A stretch of DNA of 64,000 bases, from contig NZ_CP017024.1 in assembly GCF_014522265.1 (NCBI RefSeq), forward strand, positions 531,501-595,500. Reading direction: 5' to 3'. Positions within the stretch are counted from its first letter, which is position 1. Each line of letters opens with the position of its first letter. Origin of the DNA: Pseudomonas oryzihabitans. GTDB lineage: Bacteria > Pseudomonadota > Gammaproteobacteria > Pseudomonadales > Pseudomonadaceae. The notes under the pieces are model-generated. The model searched no databases. It saw nothing but the letters and a program-made list of their open reading frames with translations, and had not been told where the DNA came from. The translations under genes were made by a program, and so were the position numbers. Shown in pieces: positions 54,436 through 62,516 of this stretch.

Positions 54436-55043
54436 GCTTGGCCTCCGTCAAGGGTCAGATAAAAGGAATGCAGGCGCTCCACCTCGGTGTGGAGCTGGGC
54501 GAGATCGCCGTCGTTGCAAATGACGTCATCCGCCTTGGCCAGGCGCTCGGCACGCGGCAGCTGTGCCGCCAGAATGGCCCGCACCTGAGTCTCGTCCACC
54601 CCGTCGCGACGCATGGCCCGCTCAAGCTGCAGCGCTTCCGGCGCGTCTATCACCAGCCCCCGCCGGACCAGCGCCCGCTGCCCGGATTCGAACAGCAGCG
54701 GCGACACCAGGATGGCATAGGGCGACGCTGCGCGGGCCAGGGCCGCCAGGATTTCCTGGCGAATGAGAGGATGCAGCAGGGCTTCCAGCCAACGCCGCTC
54801 AGCCGGATCGGCAAAGATCGCCGCCCGCAGCGCCGCCCGATCCAGGCTGCCATCCGGTCGCAAGACAACCGACGAAAAATGCCCAGCGATCTCGGCCAGC
54901 GCCGGCCGTCCCGGTTCCACCACCCAGCGGGCGGCCTGATCGGCGTCGACACAGGTGATGCCCAACTGGGCGAAATGCTCGGCAGCGGCGCTCTTGCCAC
55001 TGCCGATGCCCCCGGTCAGGCCGAGGGTCCAGGCAGAAGTCAT
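54432..55043 (-). CDS. coaE: Dephospho-CoA kinase
   Basis: 203-residue kinase for the final step of CoA synthesis. P-loop '[18 protein letters not shown]' at the N-terminus, '[13 protein letters not shown]' with the catalytic Asp, and '[15 protein letters not shown]' and '[20 protein letters not shown]' of the lid. The start overlaps the pilD stop by 4 bp and the stop overlaps the yacG start by 4 bp, so it is translationally coupled on both sides. Confidence 0.97.
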   Translation of the reverse strand: MTSAWTLGLTGGIGSGKSAAAEHFAQLGITCVDADQAARWVVEPGRPALAEIAGHFSSVVLRPDGSLDRAALRAAIFADPAERRWLEALLHPLIRQEILAALARAASPYAILVSPLLFESGQRALVRRGLVIDAPEALQLERAMRRDGVDETQVRAILAAQLPRAERLAKADDVICNDGDLAQLHTEVERLHSFYLTLDGGQA

Positions 55044-55911
55044 CGGAATCCGGCGAAGTTCAGGTACAGGCCGGTTATTTGATCACCCCAGAGCAAGGCA
55101 ATCCACCCCGCCACGGCCAGATAGGGACCAAAGGGCAGCGGCGTACTGGTTTCCGCCCGCCGCAGCCGCAGGGTGATGACACCCAGGATGGCGCCCACCA
55201 GCGATGACAGCAGGATGGTCAGGGGCAGGATCTGCCAGCCCCCCAGGCACCGAGCAGCGCCAGCAGCTTGAAGTCGCCATAGCCCATGCCTTCCTTGCCG
55301 GTCACCAGGCGGAACAGCTGGAACACCAGCCACAGACTCAGATAACCCGCCACCGCGCCCCAGACGGCATCGCCGAGGTTGGTGAACAGCCCAAACTGAT
55401 TGGCGATCAACCCCAGCCACAACAGCGGCAGAACGATCACGTCCGGCAGCAGCTGATGATCGGCATCGATCAGACTGGCCGCCAGTAGCCCCCAGGTCAG
55501 CAGTAGAAAGGCCCCGCCCTGCCAGGTGACGCCCAGATGCCAGATGACCCAGGCGGACAACAGTCCACAGGCGAGCTCAACCAGCGGATAACGCAGGCTA
55601 ATGCTCGACTGACAGCCCTTGCAACAACCGCGTAAGAGCAGATAGCTCAACACCGGCACGTTTTCCCAAGGCCGCACGGCACGCTGGCAATGGGGGCAAC
55701 GGGAACCAGGCCGCGCCAAATTGAAAGCGGTCCCCACGGGCTCGGCCGGCAGCTCCAGCACCTCACGCGCCTCCGTCTGCCAATCCCGCCTCAGCATCAC
55801 CGGCAGCCGATAGACCACCACATTGAGAAAGCTGCCTACCAGCAACCCCAGGATCAGCGCGCACAGCGCCGCGGCCAGCGGCACACCGGCCAGGAACTCC
55901 AGCAGGACCAT
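55040..55911 (-). pseudogene. pilD: Prepilin peptidase/N-methyltransferase PilD, frameshifted as sequenced
   Basis: Inner-membrane aspartyl protease that cuts and N-methylates type IV prepilins and type II pseudopilins. The first frame has the zinc pairs 'CPHCQRAVRPWENVP' and 'GCCKGC', catalytic 'LIDADHQLLPD' and 'GMGYGDFKLL', then breaks after 'LLGAWG'. The true end 'GWQILPLTILLSSLVGAILGV ... [18 protein letters not shown]' is in another frame and ends in an ATGA overlap with coaE. Adding one base to the six-C run at 55239-55244 gives 290 residues, the normal length. Probably a sequence error. Confidence 0.93.
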
Positions 55912-57128
55912 CAGACGACGTTGCCGAGCTGGAAGATGGGCAGGTACATGGCAATGATCAGACCACCCACCAGGACCCCCAGAACCGCCATGATCATCGG
56001 CTCCATCAGGGTGGTGAGGTTGTCGACCATGTTGTCGACCTCGTCTTCATAGAAGGTCGCCACCTTGGACAGCATCTCGTCCAGGGAACCGGACTCTTCA
56101 CCGATGGCCGTCATCTGGATGGCCATGGACGAGAACACCCCGGTAGTGCGCATGGAGAAGTTGAGCTGCATACCGGTGGAGACATCGCCCTTGATCTTCT
56201 CCACGGCGTTGCGGAACACCACGTTGCCGGTCGCACCGGCGACCGAGTCCAGAGCGTCTACCAACGGCACACCGGCCGCAAAAGTGGTGGCGAGAGTACG
56301 GGCATAACGGGCAATGGCCGACTTGTAGAGAATGGAGCCAATCAATGGGATCTTCAGGAGTCCACGGTCGGTAGCATCGCGAAACCTTTCAGACCTTTTA
56401 TAAAAGTTCCGCAAAACGAAAGCGAGTAAAAATAGCCCGCCAAGCACAAGCAGCCACCACTCCTGCAATATCTCTGAGATACCGATGACGAACAGTGTGA
56501 ATGCTGGCAACTGCGCTCCGAAGCCTTCAAATACTGACTGAAACTGCGGCACCACCTTGATCAACAAAATAGCTGATACAATTATTGCAACGACGATGAC
56601 CGCCGCTGGATAGGTCATCGCTTTCTTTATTTTCTTCTTAAGCGCTTCCGTTTTTTCCTTATAGGTGGCAACTCTATCCAATAGGGTTTCCAGCGCGCCA
56701 GACTGCTCACCAGCATCTACAAGATTGCAATAAAGATCATCAAAGTATTGCGGCTGCTTGCGTAAAGAATTGGCCAAACTATTGCCTGCGGAAACATCCT
56801 GCTTAATATCATCTACCAGCTTCCGCATACTTAGATTTTCAAAGCCCTCGCTAATGATGTCAAAGGCTTGCAACAGAGGTACGCCCGCGTTCATCATGGT
56901 CGCCAGCTGTCTGGTGAACAGCGCGATGTCCATGGGCTTGATCTTTTTGCCCTTGCCGAATATCGACATCGACTTCTTGCGCACCCGGGTTGGGTTGATC
57001 CCCTGCTTGCGCAACTGTGCTTTGATCAGCGCGGGATTCAGGCCTGTCATCTCGCCTTTCACCTTGGTCCCTTTGCGGTCGGTCCCCTCCCAGGTGAAGC
57101 TGCTCATCTTGATAGCTTTATCAGCCAT
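55911..57128 (-). CDS. pilC: Type IV pilus inner-membrane platform protein PilC
   Basis: 405-residue polytopic protein (GspF family) at the base of the pilus, linking ATPase PilB/PilT rotation to pilin insertion. There are two T2SSF domains (about 70-190 and 270-395): 'DIALFTRQLATMMNAGVPLLQAFDII' and 'KSAIARYARTLATTFAAGVPLVDALDSV', each ending in a membrane helix. The stop overlaps pilD by one base. The middle of the gene (about 56340-56900) is much richer in A+T (roughly 42-50% GC in sampled lines) than either end, a sign of mosaic origin. Transcription comes from the pilB side or from the 211-bp pilB-pilC gap. Confidence 0.96.
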   Translation of the reverse strand: MADKAIKMSSFTWEGTDRKGTKVKGEMTGLNPALIKAQLRKQGINPTRVRKKSMSIFGKGKKIKPMDIALFTRQLATMMNAGVPLLQAFDIISEGFENLSMRKLVDDIKQDVSAGNSLANSLRKQPQYFDDLYCNLVDAGEQSGALETLLDRVATYKEKTEALKKKIKKAMTYPAAVIVVAIIVSAILLIKVVPQFQSVFEGFGAQLPAFTLFVIGISEILQEWWLLVLGGLFLLAFVLRNFYKRSERFRDATDRGLLKIPLIGSILYKSAIARYARTLATTFAAGVPLVDALDSVAGATGNVVFRNAVEKIKGDVSTGMQLNFSMRTTGVFSSMAIQMTAIGEESGSLDEMLSKVATFYEDEVDNMVDNLTTLMEPMIMAVLGVLVGGLIIAMYLPIFQLGNVV

Positions 57129-57298
57129 GGCCTCGACTCGTCAAAGACTCGGCCCGTCGAGACGGGCCCGTCAAAAGAATGCTCTGTGCAGAGCGGGTTG
57201 CGGCTTTAAAGGCAAGCATCGCGCCAAACGTCGACGGCTTTAGCGCTCTGCGTCAATCAAGACGCATGGACAGCAACTATCCGACGCACCGCTCTAGT

Positions 57299-57332
57299 CC
57301 CCTCTCCCTCTGGGAGAGGGCTAGGGTGAGGG
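57299..57332 (-). repeat. Inverted copy of the CCCTCACCCC repeat
   Basis: CCCTCTCCCTCTGGGAGAGG followed by GCTAGGGTGAGGG: the reverse complement of the repeat at 3348-3381, with a CTCTCCC / GGGAGAG hairpin. It lies in the pilB-pilC gap. Confidence 0.75.
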
Positions 57333-57339
57333 AAAGCCA

Positions 57340-59040
57340 CTAGTCCTTAGTCACCCGATTGATCTCCTCCAGACTGGTAATCCCCTGCATCGCCTTCACC
57401 AGTCCTGACCGCCGCAGATCATTGAAGCCCTCTTTGCGCATCCGCGCCGCGATCTCGATGGAGTTGCCCTCCTCCATGATCATTTGCTGCAACGCTGGCG
57501 TGACCTTCACCACCTCATAGATCCCCACTCGCCCGCGATAACCCGCATTGCAGTCCTCGCAGCCGATGGGCTGGTAAAGGGTGAAACTGCCGACCTCCTC
57601 CTCGCGAAAGCCTTCGGCCAATAACGCCTCACGCGGCACCTCATGGACTCTCTTGCACTTGTTGCACAGCTTACGCGCCAGTCGCTGAGCGATGATCAGA
57701 TTGACCGAGGTCGCCAGGTTGAAGGCGGGCACCCCCATGTTCCGCAGGCGCGTCAGAGTTTCTGCCGCGCTGTTGGTGTGCAGGGTGGACATCACCATGT
57801 GACCGGTCTGGGCCGCCTTGATGGCGATCTCCGCCGTTTCCAGGTCTCGAATCTCACCCACCATGATCACGTCAGGATCCTGACGCAGGAAGGCCCGCAG
57901 CGCCTGGGAGAAGTCGAGTCCCTGACGCGGGTTAACGTTGACCTGGTTGATGCCTTCCAGATTGATCTCCACCGGATCTTCAGCGGTGGAAATATTGATG
58001 TCTTCGGTATTGAGGATATTGAGGCCGGTATAAAGGGAGACCGTCTTGCCGGAACCAGTAGGCCCGGTCACCAGGATCATTCCCTGCGGCTGCTTGAGTG
58101 CCTGCAGATAGAGCTCCTTCTGCACATCCTCATAGCCCAGGGCATCGATTCCCATCTGGGCGCTGGAGGAATCCAGGATCCGCATCACGATCTTCTCGCC
58201 CCAAAGAGTGGGCAAAGTATTTACGCGGAAGTCGATGGACTTGGTCTTGGAGACCTTGAGCTTGACGCGGCCATCCTGTGGTTTGCGCCGCTCGGAGATG
58301 TCCATATTGGACATCACCTTGAGCCGCGCCGAAATTCGCGATACCAGCTGCACTGGCGGTCGAGCGGCCTCGTGCAGGACACCGTCGGTGCGGAAACGCA
58401 CCCGGTACATCTTTTCGTAGGGCTCGAAATGCAGGTCGGACGAACCCTTCTTGATGGCATCGAGCAGCATCTTGTTGACGAACTTCACCACTGGCGCATC
58501 GTCGGCATCAGAACCCGCAACAGCTTCCTGTGGCCGCTCCCCACCTTCGGCCTCTAGATCAAGATCAAGATCGGACAGCTCCAAACCACCGGTACCCGTA
58601 TCTAGATATCGCTCGATGGCTTGGTGCAGCTTGTCATCTTCGACCAGCACCACCTCGACCGCCAGTTTGCTGCCAAAGGACACATCATTGATGGCCTGCT
58701 GATTGGTCGGATCAGAGAGTGCGATAAAGAGCTTGTTGCCTCTTTTGCTCAGAGGCAGGAAGTGATGCTGCTGCATCAGCTTTTCGTTGACAATATCCTT
58801 AGGCAGCTGCTCCTTGTCGATGGCCGCCAGATCGAGAAAGGGCACGCCAAACTCCTGAGCGGCCAGTTCCGCTAGGGGACGACTCTGTACCAGCCGCTGC
58901 TGAACGAGATAAGTTACCAGCGGCACCTTGGCCTGCTTGGCCTTGACCACTGCCTGCTGGGCTGCCGCCTCTACCAACAGCTGCGCATCCACCAGCTGCT
59001 TCGCCAATCCCGATAGCATTACCGTTTCGTTCATCGTCAT
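57340..59040 (-). CDS. pilB: Type IV pilus assembly ATPase PilB
   Basis: 566-residue hexameric motor ATPase for pilus extension. An N-terminal MshEN-like domain (about 1-150, 'QEFGVPFLDLAAIDKEQLP') precedes the secretion ATPase core: Walker A 'GPTGSGKTVSLYTGLN', the Asp box 'INISTAEDPVEI', Walker B 'DPDVIMVGEIRDLETA', His box 'GHMVMSTLHTNSA' and a CxxC zinc pair ('CNKCKRVHEV', 'CEDCNAGYRGR'). A second Met two codons in (ATG 59034) could also be the start; the first has the better ribosome spacing. Its 5' third is somewhat low in GC. It is divergent from pilA. Confidence 0.97.
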   Translation of the reverse strand: MTMNETVMLSGLAKQLVDAQLLVEAAAQQAVVKAKQAKVPLVTYLVQQRLVQSRPLAELAAQEFGVPFLDLAAIDKEQLPKDIVNEKLMQQHHFLPLSKRGNKLFIALSDPTNQQAINDVSFGSKLAVEVVLVEDDKLHQAIERYLDTGTGGLELSDLDLDLEAEGGERPQEAVAGSDADDAPVVKFVNKMLLDAIKKGSSDLHFEPYEKMYRVRFRTDGVLHEAARPPVQLVSRISARLKVMSNMDISERRKPQDGRVKLKVSKTKSIDFRVNTLPTLWGEKIVMRILDSSSAQMGIDALGYEDVQKELYLQALKQPQGMILVTGPTGSGKTVSLYTGLNILNTEDINISTAEDPVEINLEGINQVNVNPRQGLDFSQALRAFLRQDPDVIMVGEIRDLETAEIAIKAAQTGHMVMSTLHTNSAAETLTRLRNMGVPAFNLATSVNLIIAQRLARKLCNKCKRVHEVPREALLAEGFREEEVGSFTLYQPIGCEDCNAGYRGRVGIYEVVKVTPALQQMIMEEGNSIEIAARMRKEGFNDLRRSGLVKAMQGITSLEEINRVTKD

Positions 59041-59182
59041 TTCTACCCTTGGCTACAGAAAGCGTTATAGCACTGCCCACCGCGCCTACAAAATGACGCC
59101 GGACAGCTGACATTTTTTGTCATCACCTGCCCCTTTATTGACGCCCATCACGAAGAGAACGTGCTGCAGTCGCCATCTTTCT

Positions 59183-59199
59183 TTGGCACGGCCTGTGCT
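59183..59199 (+). promoter_or_regulatory. Sigma-54 promoter of pilA
   Basis: TTGGCACG-GCCT-GTGCT matches the RpoN consensus, with GG (59185-59186) and GC (59197-59198) exactly 10 bp apart. It ends 47 bp before the pilA ATG. In Pseudomonas pilA is activated by PilSR through sigma-54, which agrees. The PilR activator sites further upstream were not located. Confidence 0.85.
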
Positions 59200-59246
59200 A
59201 TACCTAAAACAGGCATGTTGGCCTGATCCAACCTCGGAGATTTGGA

Positions 59247-59711
59247 ATGAAAGCTCAAAAAGGCTTTACTTTGATCGAACTGATGATCGTGGTAGCGATC
59301 ATTGGTATTTTGGCAGCGGTGGCTATTCCGCAGTATCAAAATTATGTAATAAGAGCAAAACTTGGTAATGCGCTGACTGCAGCAGACACGCTTAAACAAG
59401 CTGTTGGTATCTGCTCCCAAGAAGCTGGAGGCGTACTGACAAACTGTAACACCACCACTTCCGGTACCGCGACCGATATTCCAGCGTTCACCGCGACCAA
59501 AGAAGTCGCAAGTGCTTCAGTAGCAGCCGGCGTCATTACGCTTACTCTTGGCACAGGCATTGGCACCGATATTGACGGAAAGAAAATACAATATACGCCG
59601 ACTGTCAACGCCTCAAACATTACCTGGTGCGTTGGCAGCAGCATTGCAGACGCAAACGCAAAGGCGTTTACCAAGAAGAACAGCGTTGGCACGTGTACCG
59701 ATCCTAGCTAA
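59247..59711 (+). CDS. pilA: Type IVa major pilin PilA
   Basis: 154-residue prepilin. A short leader 'MKAQKG' is cut by PilD before Phe7 (G/F), and the new N-terminus [20 protein letters not shown] has the obligatory Glu at +5. The globular domain follows, closing with a Cys pair in 'ITWCVGSS ... GTCTDPS' that forms the D-loop receptor-binding disulfide; an earlier pair (GICSQ, TNCNT) is also present. Composition is clearly lower in GC than the genome around it, as common for diversifying pilins. It has its own sigma-54 promoter and terminator. Confidence 0.96.
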   Translation: MKAQKGFTLIELMIVVAIIGILAAVAIPQYQNYVIRAKLGNALTAADTLKQAVGICSQEAGGVLTNCNTTTSGTATDIPAFTATKEVASASVAAGVITLTLGTGIGTDIDGKKIQYTPTVNASNITWCVGSSIADANAKAFTKKNSVGTCTDPS

Positions 59712-59739
59712 ATATAGCCAAGATCTTAGAAACACTAAA

Positions 59740-59773
59740 GCAATGCCTGACACTTGTCAGGCATTGCTTTTTT
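59740..59773 (+). terminator. Rho-independent terminator after pilA
   Basis: A 13-bp perfect stem GCAATGCCTGACA / TGTCAGGCATTGC with a CT loop and a following T run, 29 bp after the pilA stop. It also lies just past the end of the convergent SDR gene. Confidence 0.92.
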
Positions 59774-59779
59774 CGCAAG

Positions 59780-60817
59780 CTAAAATCCGCGCTCGATAAA
59801 ACAAAAATATCTTTTTAGACTACGGCATCCCCTTCCCCCAAACGCCCCCACCACAGTCCCCGTACTAAAACTCGCATCCTCCTCTGCCAACGCCACATAC
59901 AACCCCGCCAACTCAGCCGGCTGCCCTGCCCTGCCTAGCGGCGTGTCCTGACCGAATTCCTTCATCTGCCCTTCCAATTGCCCACCCGCTACCTGCAGCG
60001 GTGTCCACACCGGACCCGGTGCCACGGCGTTGACGCGAATGCCCTTCTTGGCCAATTGCTTGGCCATGCCCTTGGTGAGATTGAGGATGGCGGCCTTGGT
60101 AGAGGCGTAATCGATCAGCTCTTCACCGGGATCGTAGGAATTCACCGAGACGGTATTGATGATGCTGGCGCCCGGCGGCAGGTGAGGGATGGCTGCCTTG
60201 CTGAAACGGAAGACGTGATAGACGTTGGTTTTGAAGGTCTGGTCGAATTGCTCGTCGGTGATCTCGAGGATGTCCGCCTTGCTCTGCTGATAGGCTGCGT
60301 TATTCACCAGGAGATCCAGACCGCCGAGTTGCTGGATGGCCTTGCTCACGACTTCTTCGCAGGCCTCCTGGGTACGGATGTCAGCCGGCAGGGTGATGGC
60401 CTTGCGACCGGCTTCGGTGATCAGCTTGACCACTTCCTGGGCGTCGGACTCTTCGGAAGGGTGATAGTTGATGGCCACATCTGCCCCCTCGCGAGCGAAG
60501 GCGATAGCCACGGCGCGACCGATGCCGCTGTCGCCACCGGTGATGAGGGCCTTGCGCCCGGCCAGACGGCCCGAGCCGTGATAGCTGGTCTCGCCATGGT
60601 CGGGACGCGGCTCCAACTTGCTGGTCAGCGCCGGCCATTCCTGGCGCTGCTCCTTGAAGGGTTCGCGACTATACTTGGTGCGCGGATCCTGCAGCGGCCT
60701 GGCGGGGCGAGTCGCGCTGGTGCCTTCCTGAGCGACGGCAGCGCCTGACGCAGCGGCGGCGAGCCCGACGGCGGAGCCGACGAGTACGGTACGACGGGTA
60801 AGGGAGTAATCGGTCAT
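59780..60817 (-). CDS. Tat-exported short-chain dehydrogenase (YghA-like), 3' end doubtful
   Basis: SDR-family oxidoreductase. The N-terminus has a twin-arginine signal ('YSLTRRTVLVGSAVGLAAAA') pointing to the periplasm. The Rossmann fold follows: 'RKALITGGDSGIGRAVAIAFAREGADVAINY', 'DLLVNNAAYQQ', catalytic Ser in 'SIINTVSVNSYDP', Tyr-x3-Lys in 'DYASTKAAILNLTK'. The start is ATG 60817, not a Met five codons earlier. As sequenced the C-terminus is unusual ('GCRSLKRYFCFIERGF'). Adding one base to the C run at 59835-59839 would end it at about 59820 as 'FGGKGMP', which looks more like the family; see findings. Confidence 0.85.
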   Translation of the reverse strand: MTDYSLTRRTVLVGSAVGLAAAASGAAVAQEGTSATRPARPLQDPRTKYSREPFKEQRQEWPALTSKLEPRPDHGETSYHGSGRLAGRKALITGGDSGIGRAVAIAFAREGADVAINYHPSEESDAQEVVKLITEAGRKAITLPADIRTQEACEEVVSKAIQQLGGLDLLVNNAAYQQSKADILEITDEQFDQTFKTNVYHVFRFSKAAIPHLPPGASIINTVSVNSYDPGEELIDYASTKAAILNLTKGMAKQLAKKGIRVNAVAPGPVWTPLQVAGGQLEGQMKEFGQDTPLGRAGQPAELAGLYVALAEEDASFSTGTVVGAFGGRGCRSLKRYFCFIERGF

Positions 60818-61107
60818 CGAGGCTCTCCGCACGGGCAGCTATCTATTGGCAGGATCATGGGGTCGAAGCTGCGGCAAGGCTGGATACGCAAAGATTAGGT
60901 ATGACGACTCGGGCAAAGGTTTCCCGAATGGACTCCGCTCCTGACCACTGACCTCGCCTTCCAGAAGTCGCGTCAGGCCGAGAAGCATTGGCGAATCGTG
61001 AAATCCAGCGCAGACAGCAGTGCGACACATCGCCACAGGCCGCCATACGCGCTCAATGACCAGGCTTGCACAGCAGATAACTGAAGACTTATCATTGAAA
61101 GCTTCGT

Positions 61108-61183
61108 GCCGGTGTAGCTCAGTTGGTAGAGCAGCGCATTCGTAATGCGAAGGTCGTAGGTTCGACTCCTATCTCCGGCACCA
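61108..61183 (+). tRNA. tRNA-Thr (anticodon CGU)
   Basis: A 76-nt cloverleaf with CCA encoded. The anticodon loop TTCGTAA sits on the stem GCGCA/TGCGA-type, so the anticodon is CGT (reads ACG). D-arm GCTCAGTTGGTAGAGC and T-arm with TTCGACT are standard. The acceptor stem GCCGGTG / CTCCGGC has a T-T mismatch at the sixth pair, which would be T-A in the usual form. Confidence 0.95.
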
Positions 61184-61589
61184 TCCTTCCGCTTCGTCCT
61201 CTCCGTGTCTTTTCAAAGCCTTCAAGGCCTTAGCCGCCTTGGGCCGCGCCTCTCTGCGCCCTTCCCCAACCTGCGCCTTGCCTGAGTGCCAACCGCACTA
61301 GTCCGATCAAACTGGCGACTCCCCGTCCCTCGGCTACTCTTACCCAGCGCATGACAGTGCCTTACACCGCCTGATTTCGCCTTTCTTGACGGCCGGCAAG
61401 ACCTGAACGGTGGCTGACCAAAGGGTCGAATATCCAGCCCCTCTGTGGCACCATACCGCGCTGCGAAATCCCGCAATTTCTGCAATCCATCAGTCTGCCG
61501 CACGGATGCCTGTCCGTTGCGGAGCATGAGGCTGGCGACAGGCACGTTGAGAGAATAACCACGATGAGCCGCTCTACTGAGGTCGTGAG
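61184..61589. other. Intergenic region between tRNA-Thr and cyoA
   Basis: About 405 bp. A minus-strand open frame at 61222-61617 overlaps the cyoA start and has no protein-like features. The region presumably carries the cyo promoter and redox regulation, but I see no TTGAT-N4-ATCAA Anr site or clear -35/-10 pair. No extra RNA gene was recognised. Confidence 0.5.
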
Positions 61590-62513
61590 ATGAAACTAAC
61601 GAAGTATCTAAAACCAACCGGTTGGCTTCTGGCCGGTGCCGCCGCGCTGCTGCTCAGCGGGTGCGACGCCGTGCTGCTGGATCCGAAAGGCTCCATCGGC
61701 GTGCAAGAGCGCAACCTCATCTACACAGCGTTCGGCCTCATGCTGATCGTGGTGATCCCGGTCATCGTGATGACCTTCCTGTTCGCCTGGAAGTACCGCG
61801 CTACCAACAAGGAAGCCAAGTACACCCCGAACTGGGCCCACTCCTACAAGATCGAAGCCGTGGTCTGGCTGGTCCCCCTAGCCATCGTGGTGTTCCTGAG
61901 CATCCTGTCCTGGAAGACCTCCCACGAACTGGATCCCTTCAAGCCGCTCGATCATCCCGAGCAGCCGCTGGTGATCGAAGCGGTCTCGATGGACTGGAAA
62001 TGGCTGTTCATCTATCCCGAGCAGGGCATTGCCTCGGTGAACGAGATCGCCATTCCGGTCAATCGTCCGGTGCAGTTCAAGATCACCTCCGAGTCGGTCA
62101 TGAACACCCTGTCCATCCCGGCCCTGGGCGGCATGATCTATGCCATGTCCGGCATGCAGAGCCAGTTGCACCTGATCGCCGATCACCCCGGCGAGTTCGA
62201 GGGTCGCTCGGCCAACTACAGCGGCGCCGGCTTCTCCGACATGATCTTTACCGTGCACGCGGTACCCACCGCTGGCGATTTCGACGCCTGGGTGAACAAG
62301 GTCAAGCAATCGGGTGGCAAGACCCTGGATCAGGCGAGCTACACCGAGCTGGCCAAGCCCAGCGAGAAGCAGCCGATCGCCTACTACTCGACGGTCGAGC
62401 CGGATCTGTTCAGAACGGTCATCAAGAAGTTCATGAAGTCCGACTTCAGCAAGCAGACCGATCACGTGATGGACATGAGCCAGCACGGCGGTCAACACGG
62501 TACCGAGGAATAA
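61590..62513 (+). CDS. cyoA: Cytochrome bo3 ubiquinol oxidase subunit II
   Basis: 307-residue lipoprotein subunit of the proton-pumping terminal oxidase. The lipobox 'LLLSGCDAV' at about residue 25 gives a diacylated N-terminal Cys. Two membrane helices ('[20 protein letters not shown]', '[16 protein letters not shown]') are followed by a periplasmic cupredoxin-like domain ('[31 protein letters not shown]'). As in quinol oxidases the CuA ligands are absent, unlike CoxB. ATG 61590 has GAGG upstream. It is the first gene of the cyo operon, 3 bp before cyoB. Confidence 0.97.
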   Translation: MKLTKYLKPTGWLLAGAAALLLSGCDAVLLDPKGSIGVQERNLIYTAFGLMLIVVIPVIVMTFLFAWKYRATNKEAKYTPNWAHSYKIEAVVWLVPLAIVVFLSILSWKTSHELDPFKPLDHPEQPLVIEAVSMDWKWLFIYPEQGIASVNEIAIPVNRPVQFKITSESVMNTLSIPALGGMIYAMSGMQSQLHLIADHPGEFEGRSANYSGAGFSDMIFTVHAVPTAGDFDAWVNKVKQSGGKTLDQASYTELAKPSEKQPIAYYSTVEPDLFRTVIKKFMKSDFSKQTDHVMDMSQHGGQHGTEE

Positions 62514-62516
62514 GTT

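Noticed and set aside
61108..61183. tRNA as integration site of a genomic island
   Set aside because: No integrase gene, no repeated 3' tRNA end downstream within the window, and the next genes are core (cyoA, cyoB).
61222..61617. 131-codon minus-strand frame upstream of cyoA
   Set aside because: It overlaps the cyoA start, is Arg/Ser-rich and has no features.
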